Notes under the pieces: model-generated | Told to the model about the DNA's origin: nothing | Databases searched by the model: none | The model's input: the letters and a program-made list of their open reading frames with translations, nothing else | NCBI GenBank assembly: GCA_025677825.1 | Contig: JAIXMO010000104.1 | Location: forward strand, 1 to 35,666 | Source: Helicostylum pulchrum | Lineage: Eukaryota; Mucoromycota; Mucoromycetes; Mucorales; Mucoraceae | Length of the DNA stretch: 35,666 bases | Reading direction: 5' to 3' | Made by a program: the position numbers and the translations under genes | Shown here: piece by piece, positions 8,043 through 18,800 of the stretch | How the letters are laid out: the number at the start of each line of letters is the position of its first letter | How positions within the stretch are numbered: the stretch's first letter is position 1

Positions 8043-10419
8043 ATGTCCACAAAGTTAAAATTACCTTCCATTCCAGTTCGAACACCAAAGAATCGGTTTC
8101 AATCTGAACATGATGAAGCAAACAAAATAGGTCAACGCGTGACTATTCCCAGTCTAGATAATTGTACCGGTGTACTTCGTTATGTAGGTGAACCTGACTT
8201 CAAGGCTGGTGTTTGGGCCGGCATTGAACTTGATAAACAAGGTGAAGGAAAAAATGACGGCAGTGTACAAGGGTAATTTTATTATACAAAATATATATGT
8301 CAAGTGTTAATTATCAAACTGATTTATTGTGTCTGTACAGCAAACGATATTTTGTTTGTTCTGCAAACACTGGTATTTTTATAGCCGTCAATAAAATTAT
8401 CATTCATCCACCTATTGTTGCCAAAAAGAAGCCTTCACCTACCACTTCAACACGTAGATCCAATTTACCGATAAACAGAAGTCCATCAAACACAACCAGA
8501 ATATTAAATACTTCGTCTTCTTCTACAACTACATCAACCAAGAAGAAGACCGGTTTACGTATTTCTTCCGTACCTTCTTCTTCATCCTCAGTATCCAGTA
8601 CTAGTACGAGTAATACTACCACTACTACTTCACCTCCTAACACCACACATACCTCAATAACAACAATTACTCCTCCTCCTATGACCAGAAAGAAATCCAC
8701 TCCCTCACCAGCAACTGCACCCGTTACTCCACCACCACCACCACCACCATTAACCCCAACACCACCACCACCGGTACAAGAAAAAATCAGCCAAGAAACC
8801 AACCAACTTTACGAAATGCTTGAAAAAGTACAAAGAGAACGAGATTCCTTTCAACTTCAAATGAAAAACAAAGAAACCGCATGGGAAAGATTAGTTTCGT
8901 CTAAAGAAAGTCTTTCGTTACAAGTGGAAGAAAAAGAATACCAGAATCGCCACTTACAACGTGAATTAGAGGAAATGACAACACGTGTTGAAGATTTGGA
9001 ACGGGGATTAGCAGAACGAGATGCAGTCATTGCTAAAACTCATCGAGATGATGAAAAGACAAGTCAAGATCAAAGACGTATTGAACGTCTGGAAACTCTG
9101 GTACGTGAATTACAGGCACATATTAAGACCAGTCAGGAAAATCAGGTACAAAAAGAAAGAGAGTATCAGGGTGCAATAGATCAAATGAGAAGAGAAGTGA
9201 ATGCTAGTGAAAGTATGACTGCTTCGTTAGAAAAGGAGTGTGAAGAGTTGAGAAGGGATGGGTTAGAAGCTATTCATGCTTATGAGGATTCAGTTATACA
9301 GATCAATGACAAACACGAAGCAGAGATGCAACGAAAGAACCAACATATCTCCAACTTGGATTTCACCATTGCCGATTTAAAGCACAAGCAGTACACATTA
9401 TTCGACGACGACGAAAAGGATATTGAAACCCGATTAAAGGAATTATCCGATACTGTCAACAGCAACGATTCGCAAGACCAACGACACCGCTTAGAAGAAC
9501 AACTGGAGCTAACCATGACCGAACTAGATTCTGAGCGAAAGACAATTACATCCATGTCGAACGAAATCGAACAGTTAAAGTCGGAGGTCAATACGTTTAA
9601 ACAACAATCCGTATCCATCGAACAAAAGTTCCAATCATTACAAACAGAGATTGAAATGGAGTTGCGAGATAAAAAGAGATTAATTGAAGAAGCTGATAAT
9701 GCGTTTGAACAACAAGCGAAGGCAGAAGATGAACATTATCAATTAAAGTTATCGAAGATGACATTAGAAAAAGAGTTTAACGAAATGGCTGAAACCAATA
9801 AACAGTTGGAAGCTGATTATATTAAACTAATGGATGAAATGATGATTTTAGAGAAACAAGATGCTTCTTCACCTTCACCTTTTACTGCCGCTTTACCTAC
9901 CAGTAGTAGTAGTAGTAGTAACGATAATCAAACTGAATTAAGAGAGAGAATTAAAACACTGGAAAGAGAAAAGGAAGAAAAGATGATCCAAGTAAAGCAA
10001 CTGTACAAGGATTTAAGCGAACTGGAATCACTTGTTGAGAACAAAGTGTTTGGTGAAGCGGAACTGGAAGAAAAACTGGAAGACGAAAAGAATAAGGTGC
10101 TTAAGCTCTCTCGAGAATTAAATGAACTAAAGTCTAATTTTATTTCACCTACTACCTCAAGCACCCACGGTGGAGAAGAAGATTTAGCAAAATATTGCGA
10201 ACTTTGTGAGAAATATGGACATGATTTAATTCAGTGTAAAAACACTGTCAAAAAAGTGGTGAGTTTCCTTGATACTCACTATTCTTATGTAAACAACCTA
10301 ACAAACTACTTTTTTTAACTCTTTTTTTTTTCTTTTCTTTTTTGCAGTACTGTGACAACTGCGATGATTATGGAAACCATATCACTGAAGATTGTCCTAA
10401 TCAAGATGAAACTTTTTAA
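8043..10419 (+). CDS. CLIP-170 family microtubule plus-end protein (CAP-Gly, coiled coil, zinc knuckles)
   Basis: Three exons: 8043-8272, 8341-10258 and 10348-10419 (739 aa). One CAP-Gly domain lies at residues about 29-95, with the signature GKNDGSVQG that binds the EEY/F tails of tubulin and EB1; intron 1 cuts directly after it. A Ser/Thr/Pro-rich basic linker (about 105-245) is the usual microtubule-affinity region. A long coiled coil (about 255-680) drives dimerisation. Two zinc knuckles sit at the C-terminus: C696/C699/H704/C709 and C718/C721/H727/C732. The protein ends in DETF, like the terminal ETF of animal CLIP-170, a ligand for CAP-Gly domains. Animal CLIP-170 has two CAP-Gly domains, while fungal Bik1/Tip1 have one as here. 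Expected role: plus-end tracking, dynein/dynactin recruitment and hyphal polarity. Confidence 0.95.
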
Positions 10420-10636
10420 TAATAAAAAATACTTTTTGTACATAATAATTGATTAAATACACTCTATTGGTCCTTTACTCTCCCTTTTTTTATTTATTTA
10501 TTATTATATATAAATATATATATATATTCACTCTCTCTCTCTTTCCTTCTCTTTCTCTCTCTTTATCTTTCTTTCTATTTTCTGTACGTACATTTGATCG
10601 CGTTTTCCACTATATCAGCAACCACAAAAAAAAAAA

Positions 10637-11302
10637 ATGTCTTTTATTAAAAAACTTTATGATTATCGACCTTGGGGTGCCGCATCAACACCACCACCAC
10701 AAGAAGTCGAAGATATCGAGCAAAATTATTGCATTATCAAATGCGCAGTACCAACGTCAGTCCACGCCACATTATCCTTAATCGACGCAGAACCTGTCAA
10801 CTGGCACCCACAAGAACTATTAAACGAATTTACCATTGTTCATGACAACCTTTACAATACATGTCACCAATTTGATCAGTTTCGCATCACCGAACAGTTC
10901 TCGAGCACACACTTAAAGATTGGAACCGAACTCAGATATTATATTCACTTTGTAACTGACAGATACAAAGAGAACACTTGGTTGACCTTGCTTGGGTTAC
11001 TCATGATTGCTCATGAAGTCTTACAAACTCCCTCACAAGTAAAGACTGAACTTATACATGTTACACGCATTGGAAGACACTTGGCACAAGCTATGAGTCG
11101 TGTCATGCAAGAAGGTGGCGCCAATAATATAACTTTTGATGAGCAATTCAAATCGGATTTATTGCTCATCTTTGTTAATCATACAGACTGGTTTCGTTTG
11201 TTGAAAGATACCTGTTTCGAATTTAGTCATCATGACAGCGAATGGGAGTTTAAGCAAAATTACTACCAAGTAGTGTCGATGGCAACTCCGTTCTTGTTAT
11301 AA
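10637..11302 (+). CDS. Unrecognised 221-residue protein, single exon
   Basis: An intact single-exon ORF beginning MSFIKKLYDYRPWG, preceded by an A-run and a TATA/CT-rich promoter-like stretch (10500-10575). Composition is that of a folded, mostly helical protein: a Pro-rich turn at residues 16-23, then amphipathic segments with many His, Phe and Leu (ELLNEFTIVHDNLYNTCHQF, TWLTLLGLLMIAHEVLQ). No catalytic motif, signal peptide or clear membrane span is visible. I do not recognise the family. It could be a lineage-specific conserved protein. It converges on the Mis14-like gene, separated by 112 bp that include a T48 run. Confidence 0.8.
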   Translation: MSFIKKLYDYRPWGAASTPPPQEVEDIEQNYCIIKCAVPTSVHATLSLIDAEPVNWHPQELLNEFTIVHDNLYNTCHQFDQFRITEQFSSTHLKIGTELRYYIHFVTDRYKENTWLTLLGLLMIAHEVLQTPSQVKTELIHVTRIGRHLAQAMSRVMQEGGANNITFDEQFKSDLLLIFVNHTDWFRLLKDTCFEFSHHDSEWEFKQNYYQVVSMATPFLL

Positions 11303-11336
11303 AAAACAAACATTATACCGCCACCAATAAATAAAT

Positions 11337-11338
<2 letters not shown>

Positions 11339-11386
<48 letters not shown>
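11339..11386. repeat. T48 homopolymer between convergent genes
   Basis: Forty-eight uninterrupted T between the 3' ends of the 221-aa gene (+) and the Mis14-like gene (-). On the minus strand it is a poly(A) run just past the 3' end of the Mis14-like gene. Its true length is likely to vary between clones or reads. Confidence 0.95.
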
Positions 11387-11393
<7 letters not shown>

Positions 11394-11414
11394 TTTTTAA
11401 ATAAATGGAATATT

Positions 11415-12117
11415 TCATTTTGTTAATTCCAATATAGTCTCAAATTTAGCCAGTTGTTCAGGTACACTCTTTTCTAAATTAGTTAATATCTCCACTGCTT
11501 CATCATACACTGTCTCCACTTGCTTTGTATTGCCTCGATCCACTTTGGCTGTTTCGTCCATTGGTGGTGCAGTATCAATAATTGTAAGTTCGCTTGCTTC
11601 TTTACTTAGTCCCTGTAACGATTCACTTGTAAATGAAGCTACCACACCCGTCAACTCTTTTCGTGTATTGAATAATTCTTCGGATAACTTGTGGAATCGT
11701 TTTTTAGTTTCATTTACTTGATATTCAAGTGATTCATCAAGCGGTTCACGAACATGAATAGGCTCTAAAAGGGGGGGGGGGAGGAGGAGGTTTTTTTTAA
11801 GAACAAAAATATATATACATATATATATAATAATTTTGCTTTTTCTAACCATTGAAATTGAAGTTGGGATTATCTTTTAATACAACGTTACCAGGAAAGT
11901 TTGACCATACACCATTTAACCACTAGAAGGAGAGTCAGTATAAAACAGAAATAGAGTTACGTTAATTACTTGCTTGTTCCATTTCGTTTTTACTTCGTTC
12001 ACGGTCTTCTTCATTACTGGTTTGTTCGTCCACAAGAGAATCTGCTAATCGCTGTATTTCTTGTCGCACGTACAAAAAGTCTTTGGACTCAATTTCGATA
12101 AGGTTATTGTTATTCAT
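11415..12117 (-). CDS. Mis14/Nsl1-like kinetochore protein (MIND/Mis12 complex)
   Basis: Three exons on the minus strand: 12117-11974, 11922-11850 and 11764-11415 (188 aa). The N-terminus (IEIESKDFLYVRQEIQRLAD), a central WLNGVWSNF segment and EPLDESLEYQVNETKKRFHK resemble the Mis14/Nsl1 family, whose conserved part reads like EPFDEEL followed by a helical coiled coil. The C-terminal half is a predicted coiled coil. Mis14/Nsl1 is one of four subunits of the MIND complex that links inner centromere to Ndc80 at the kinetochore. Intron 1 works only as a GC-AG intron: donor GCAAGT at 11973, acceptor TAG at 11923. The usual GT four bases downstream gives a stop after ten codons. Intron 2 has the donor GTTAGA and a C11 acceptor tract. 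The family call is by pattern, so confidence is moderate. Confidence 0.68.
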
Positions 12118-12301
12118 TTTGTTTTAAACAAAGAAAAGAAAGAAGAAAAGGGCATGAATTATCGCTCTGTTAATTTATTTAAAGTCACAAAGGTCTCTCT
12201 ATCCCACTCGTAAAGAAAGTGGCTTATTTAAAGTGGTATAAAAAAAAAAAAAAAAAAACTTATTTGTTTGAACCCTTTTTTACAAGAACAATAATAGCAT
12301 A
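12118..12301. promoter_or_regulatory. Bidirectional promoter of the Mis14-like gene and TRM61
   Basis: A 184-bp spacer between two divergent starts. The 11-mer TTATTTAAAGT occurs twice in direct orientation (12175-12185 and 12224-12234). An A18 run precedes the TRM61 side. The spacing is short enough that both genes must share regulatory DNA. Confidence 0.5.
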
Positions 12302-13439
12302 ATGAGTTTCAGTGGGTATAAAAAGTATATTGAAGAAGGTGACCTTGTCATCATTTATATGGTAAAAAATATATATATATATTTATACAAGAAGTTCCTC
12401 TTGTTCTTTGTAGGTAACTAACGAGTAATGTAGACTAGAGATAATATGACACCTATTTACATCAAGAAAGATACTTCATTCAACAACCGTTTTGGTATTT
12501 TCCATCATAACGATATTATTGGTAAACAGTTTGGTTCCAAGGTACAGTACACGAAAAAGCGAACATATTAAACAGTGTGTGGGATACTGATTTTTTTAAT
12601 AGATGGTTTCTCATAACTATAGAGGATTTGTTTATTTACTTCACCCTACACCTGAACTTTGGACACTTGTCCTTCCTCACCGTACACAAATTTTATACAT
12701 TGCCGATATTTCATTTATCACCACCATGCTAGAAATGAAGCCTGGCGTCAATGTGATTGAATCAGGTACCGGATCCGGCTCCTTCTCACACTCTATCGCA
12801 CGTACAATCGCACCTCACGGCCGACTCTACTCGTTCGAATACCACCAAGAGCGTGTCAATTTAGCCACCACCGAGTTCCAGGAACACGGATTTGGAGACA
12901 TTATCAAGATGCATCACCGTGACGTATGTAAAGAAGGGTTCCAAATGAAGGACGAAGTCAGTGCAGTATTTTTAGATTTACCTGCGCCCTGGGACGCTAT
13001 TGCATCTGCCAAGGAAGCATTTAAACAAGATAGAACCGGTAAGATTTGTTGTTTCTCACCATGTATTGAACAAGTGGCTCGATCTGTTACCGCGCTTGAA
13101 GAACACGGGTTTATTGATATCACCATGTACGAGTGCTTGATTCGCGAACATACCGTGGCTCCTTTACAAAAGATCGAGTTCTCTGAAGCCTTAAAGGACG
13201 CACAAGAAAGAAGAGCAAAGGGGTTGCCTTCGGTGGATAGTGTTGCGATCAAGCGAAAGTTGAGTAGAGATGAACCTGTGCCTACTGCCGATGAAATCGA
13301 GTCGACCGCAAACTTGATGTTGGTATCGAAAACTATTGGTGAAACAAGAGGGCATACGAGTTATTTGACTTTTGCTACCTTTTTACCTCCTTCCGCTATT
13401 CAGGTTGTCAATGCTTCTTCTTCCTCTTCATCAGACTAA
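12302..13439 (+). CDS. TRM61: tRNA (adenine-58-N1)-methyltransferase catalytic subunit Trm61
   Basis: Three exons: 12302-12361, 12434-12541 and 12603-13439 (334 aa). The N-terminal beta domain (MSFSGYKKYIEEGDLVIIYM, then TRDNM and DIIGKQFGSK) is split over exons 1-2. The Rossmann methyltransferase fold follows, with SAM-binding motif I as VIESGTGSGSFSH, preceded by the family signature LLHPTPELWTLVLPHRTQI. FLDLPAPWDAI is the catalytic motif IV region and CFSPCIEQV a further conserved block. Trm61 works as a heterotetramer with Trm6 to make m1A58 in tRNAs, including initiator tRNA-Met, in the nucleus. Length and order match the family. An alternative acceptor in intron 1 (AG at 12439) breaks the frame, which fixes the one used. 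Confidence 0.95.
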
Positions 13440-13637
13440 AGTTTTTTATGCGTTTCACTTCCTTCCCTCATTCTTTTTTGTATTATAATAAACTATTTTG
13501 TAGACGTCCCCCCTCCTAATATTTCAATACGTTTGCATATCAAAGGTTCAGCTGCAAAAAAAAAAAAAAAAAAGGGCAGAAAAAAAAATATTTACATCGC
13601 TTCACAAATGTTCTTTATTATATATATAAAAGTCTCT
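13440..13637. other. Convergent spacer between TRM61 and the SxIP protein gene
   Basis: A 198-bp gap between two stop codons. It contains an AATAAA-like ATAATAAAC downstream of TRM61, an A-run (about 13556-13573) and AT-rich sequence. It probably holds both polyadenylation regions. Confidence 0.5.
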
Positions 13638-15138
13638 TTATTTGTACAATTTACGAGTAGGGATTCTTAACCCTGTTGATTTTGAAGAATTTGGGGTCAA
13701 AGTAGTAGACTGAGCACGTCTTACAGGAGATTTTAGTGTTGAACCCATTGAAGTTTTAGGCCTACTACTTTCATCTTTTGATTGATTTTGAGGTGTTGTC
13801 GTCGTCTGTGCCGGCGAAAAGATGGAAGAAATGCCAAGAGAAGTAGTACTTCGAGGAGCCGTAGGTATATGACTGGCTCTTGTAGTAGGTTGACCAATTC
13901 TACTTATTGACCGAGAGAGAGAATTATTACTTTTTTTATGAACAAGGGTGGTTGATTGAGTACGGTTAGGAGATGCAGATATGGGTTTTTTGGTTGTTAG
14001 TGAAGCGGGAGCAGGTATATGAGTTGCACGCCTTGTTAATCCTATTTGAGATCTTGTTGAATTTGTTGTTGTTTCGGATAAACTGGTAGGTGGTCTAGCG
14101 TATCTTGTTTGTGTTGATATTCTAGGGCTGCTCTTTTCCTTAATAGATGATGTACGAGGTAAATAAGATGCTGTAGTAGTTGAATGACTACCAATGGAAG
14201 ATGTTGAAGTAGATGCACTGGGGTAAATTTGTCGATGATGTGTAGTAATAGTAGAAGACGAATTTAAACTATTGTCACTACTCATACTGCCAGATCTATT
14301 CATTCTTTGTCGATCAATAGGAGAAGAACTAAGTGATTTAGGGGAGACCGGTAAGGATGTAGGTACTTGCAACATTTTAGGACTATCAAACTCTTCTATA
14401 AAAAAGAGAAACTGTTAAATATGATATGAAACTTGTAACACCTCTACTTGCACTTACCATAGCTAGAAGATAACTTTAAACTTGTTATGAAATCATGGTC
14501 ATTTGCCTAAAATGGATTCCCAAGAGTGAATAAATAGAATAACAAGACACACACACGTCCTGGGCTATATTTACCTGATATTTTGATCTGTTACTTCGCT
14601 TTCCCGATAAAGGTGGAGAAAATGGGTGAGTAGGCATACTCAGATGAGTTAAAAACTAATTATATAAAGTAAGTATATTTTTACTAAAAGTTGGTTTATA
14701 TCAATTTTACATTGTCCATTTTCCAAAAGTCTTCATTTGAATCATCAAGATCCAAAGCAGATAAATCAGGTAAATCAGTTTCATCATCCATATCAGCAGT
14801 GTAATTTGCGCTGATTAATTCTTCAAGGTTAATACTATCTTCTGAACTAATGGATAGTAATGAACATGGTCTTTGCTTAATAACACTATAGTAATAAAAA
14901 AAAAGAATTATTATTCCCGACTCTCCTCCTTTTTTTAAAGTTTTTCCCTTATATAACCCTCTTTTAATTAAATCTAAGCTCCCTCCCTCTCTCTCTCTCG
15001 CTATAAATACCTTGTTTCATCGCCTTCATGAATGTCGAGCAAGTGTCTTGCTTCATTGCCATAAGTTTCTTTATAGCCAGGAACGTCCATTAACCAACCA
15101 TGAACATTGGGGTTATTAAAAGTGTCGTGTTGACTCAT
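13638..15138 (-). CDS. Basic S/T/P-rich protein with SxIP motifs, candidate plus-end binding protein
   Basis: Five exons on the minus strand: 15138-15011, 14885-14711, 14655-14575, 14506-14458 and 14395-13638 (396 aa, in phase). The first 100 residues are mostly acidic (DDETDLPDLSALDLDDSNED). From about residue 150 the protein is basic, disordered and rich in Ser, Thr, Arg and Pro. It carries a T-H-I-P motif (codons at 14013-14024) and an S-H-I-P motif (13863-13874), both flanked by basic residues and prolines. These fit the [ST]xIP peptide by which many proteins bind the EB1 C-terminal pocket. The last residues are STGLRIPTRKLYK. No globular domain is recognised. I infer a microtubule-associated role from motif and composition only. 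It lies between TRM61 and a kinesin-3 gene. Confidence 0.72.
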
Positions 15139-15836
15139 TTTGTTGTTTTTTTTTATTGTTTTTTATTTTGTGTTTTAAACAAGAAAGAAAAAAGAAGAAA
15201 CGAAAAAAAAAAAATCAAATGGCATATTGTAACATTCGGAAAGAAAATCACGTGTAACAAAGTCAATATTTGGAAAGATGGGGTGCTGCTCAAATTATAA
15301 GCATTAGGAGTATTTTTATTTAAACATAGGAGCTTTTAATCGACTGACTTTTTTAAACCTTTTGTAATAAACAATGGGAAACAATAAGCATTGTTTTGAA
15401 ATTAAATTTCGTGTTTTAATTCTGAGAAAAGTAATTGTCTTTATTGTCATGGTTATTATTGTTATTACCATGGTAACTACAACTCCCCTCTTTTTATTGT
15501 AGTTCAATTGAACTGGTTACTTTTAATGATTTACATTATTAATCACATACAGATTATCAATTGAACTTTGTATTATATTTTCTCTTGTTTTTTATAGTCT
15601 CGCTTTTTGACATGCGTGATAAAAAATAATTGTTTCCTCGTATCATTATCAAAAAAAGTCTTATCAATCAGCTGTTGTATATAACATCTTTACCTTTTTA
15701 TACGTATAAACCATTACTATTCTTGTTCGATTATTATGTAAATGAATACTAAGGGACATGACTCTTTCACAAATATATTAACTAGTTACAAAAGAGCACA
15801 TTTGATGTACAAAGAGAAAAAAAAATATTATTATTA
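15139..15836. other. Gene-free region between the kinesin-3 3' end and the SxIP gene start
   Basis: A 698-bp spacer, upstream of the SxIP gene and downstream of kinesin-3. The ORFs in it are AT-rich and not protein-like. Two perfect palindromes lie close together: TTACCATGGTAA (15465-15476) and AGTTCAATTGAACT (15501-15514). A related ATTGAACT copy is near 15559. ATT trinucleotide repeats occur just before the kinesin stop. Confidence 0.5.
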
Positions 15837-18800
15837 TTATACACAGGGATTGGTTTTATCGGCGACAAGTAGTTTATCCACTGGATAAAACTGGTCGACC
15901 TTGGATATCCAATCCTTCATATCGTCAAAGTCAGACGCTTGCAATAGATAGGCATTATTATTTGTATAAATAGCAAAAATACATTTCCTCTATAAATAAA
16001 TATATTAATCTCCTATACTTGTTAAAATAATAACATATTAACTGTACCTGGAGCATCTCTTCAAGGTCTGTTTTATAATCTACTCGGGCGGAAGTAAGGT
16101 TAAGAACTCCCAATTCTTCTATCTCGGATTGATCTTCATAGATGATAATAAATGGCCTATAAATAAAAAAAAATAATCAACTGGCTATTTTTTTTTATAT
16201 TTGATTACTTTTGTGGGTTTTACTCACCTTCGTAGAACAAACCAGTGCTTTAGCCAAGTACCATCCACGTTTTCTGGGTGTAACAAGTACCCTCTTTTAG
16301 TTACTGTATCACTATAAAAATTTATTAATATAAAAAAAAAAAGATTTTAAATATCCATCGTCTCCTCCTCCTTACCTTGGGTGTAATTGTTGAATATCAG
16401 CAGTTAATTTAATCTTGCCATACCTTTTACTACTACTTAATGTATTTAAACTACTTGTACTAGAAGAAGCAGTCAAGGAAGTAATACTTGGTGGATCTTG
16501 GTTAAATATAATCTATTTTCTTATTGTTTAATATTGTGTATATATATAACTTTTTTTTGGTGTGATACAACAAAAAAAAACTTAATTTACCTCTTCACGT
16601 GTTCCAAATTGAGTTTTCCACAACTCAATGACCTTCTTGGTCAGTGCTTCTGGGTCGCTTTTCTTTTCCGGTTGCGTTTCATCTCCATTTATCTCGGTTG
16701 GATGTTGTCCGATACTAAACATATGACTCGACTGACTGTTCTGAATCACTTTGGTTTGAGGATGTCCAGCTAAAATCAACCCATGTCTAAACGCAGCGAT
16801 ACTTTCACGGTGTAACATGCGACGTCGCGCTGCTCGATAATCAGTAATAAGAGATACTCCACGTGGCTTCCAAGAACCTATAAATTCTTCTCCACGAACA
16901 TATTTATTGGCCGTATTCAACCTCCATAATTCACGTACCTGTCGTGTCATGGGAGGTTTTAACTGCACAATAAACATACCGCTGGATTTGTTTCCTGAAC
17001 TAGATGAATTATTGTTATTTTGACTACCACCACCACCACCTAATAACAGCTGTCGAAACATGGAGGAAGACGAAGAAGATGTGGACATCATAGTACCAAT
17101 TTGAACAGAAATGTCCATATCAAATCGCAAAGGCGTAACACATTTTTCACATTCAATTTTCCATGACAGGGTCAATCGAATGCGTTGACCAGAGGCAGTG
17201 ACGCGATTTAAGAATAAAGAGTCATGAAGCGAACTATCCCACGGACCTTGTGCGGTAAGTTGAGACATGCCGTTTCGCTCAAATATAATTTGTAGTTGAG
17301 ATGTAAAGAGGTGAATATCCACAGGGTCGTGGGGCGGCGACTCTGTGACTCTACCTTTACTATCAACCAGACGCACATTACCAATCTTTGTATCCTTAAT
17401 ATCGAGCCATTCAAACTGCTTTCCAGAGTCATGCGAGAGTGTAAACGCAATACGACGTTGTAAGCCTTGACGTAAACAGAATACATCCTGATGCTGTTTA
17501 TCGTTGGAATGAATCACTTGTACGGGTACGTATTGTCCATCAGCATCTAATTCACAAATCTGGATCCAAGCCAAAATATCATGACGTTCCTCCATCAAAA
17601 TACCATCATACGTACACTTTTCTAGTGAAAACCTTCGATCTATAGAGAATCTTCTGTTTGTAGGTACCATACTTGTACTCGTAGCCTTTTTAACAAATAA
17701 CGATGTTGGTTCAGTTGTGATGGGTGTTGTTGGTTGACTATTACTTACATGCTCGACTAGACTAGAAAGATATTTTTCTTGTACTTGACCGTATACTTCC
17801 ACAGTTAATCCTTGATTTAAAATGACGTCCATCATGTTTTCAGTGATATTGACGGATAGAGTTTGACATTGGTTGAATACAATATGACCATGTTCAAAGT
17901 TACTGATAGGATCCGTTTGATAGATTTTATCTGCTGTAGAGTATCTTTCGACATTGCCAAACGAAGATAATCGAAACTGTGCATGAACTTGTGTAAAGTC
18001 ATTTTCGGACACTCCTTTTAATTCTTGAATTCGAATTTCAAACACTTGCTGCTGACCGATATGTAACAGATATTTTTCACCCTGTTGTTCAACAACACTA
18101 GAAGAACTTTGTCTAATGCTTAAAGACGGGCGTTGGTGGCGTTGTAATTGATGCTTTCTTGAAACAGAGCGAGCGATAGGAGTCACCATAACACGAACTT
18201 GACCCATTACTTTACCTGTATTTCTACAGTAGACATCGACATAATTATCAGCATGTAACTGTAAAGTCAAGTTACGTAACGGAACGCGGGCTAGCCCAAT
18301 CAAGGAAAAGCGAGGACACGGAGTTTCATAAAAAGGGTCTTCTCTATTAAAATGTTGGCCAGTGAACAAAGGACCATCGGTGTAATCATAAAGTCTTCGC
18401 ATCCGCCTAATACGATGCTGTAATTTCGAAATCGACCAAATGTAATTGGCGCGATGAACATGATCAATCACTTGTACGGCCAGACACGGTTTAGGTGCTT
18501 TAATTAAATGTGTATCATGTTCTCTTGTAAATGGTTGTAAAGCCGAAGTGGATTCCCAAAAGGAGAGAGGGTTTGAGGAGATATCATCATGCACAACAAT
18601 AAACTGATACACTATATTTTTACCCAGCTCTTTCGCCATAATATTTGCTTCTTTTAATATGACTGCATGAATTAAACAATCTTCTGCCATCTTTACATAC
18701 TTTAAGTCACGCCATTTATCAACAGCTTGACGTAACAAATGTTGAGCTGCGTTTTTCGCAGTGTAACCTATTAACAGATTATCCGAGCTTAACGCTGTGC

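Noticed and set aside
8297..8340. Start of the long CLIP-170 ORF inside the first intron
   Set aside because: Those codons lie before the acceptor AG at 8340; the CAP-Gly domain continues only if 8272 is spliced to 8341.
8404..8802. ORF on the minus strand opposite the CLIP-170 linker
   Set aside because: It is a Gly/Val-rich shadow of the Ser/Thr/Pro-rich coding strand.
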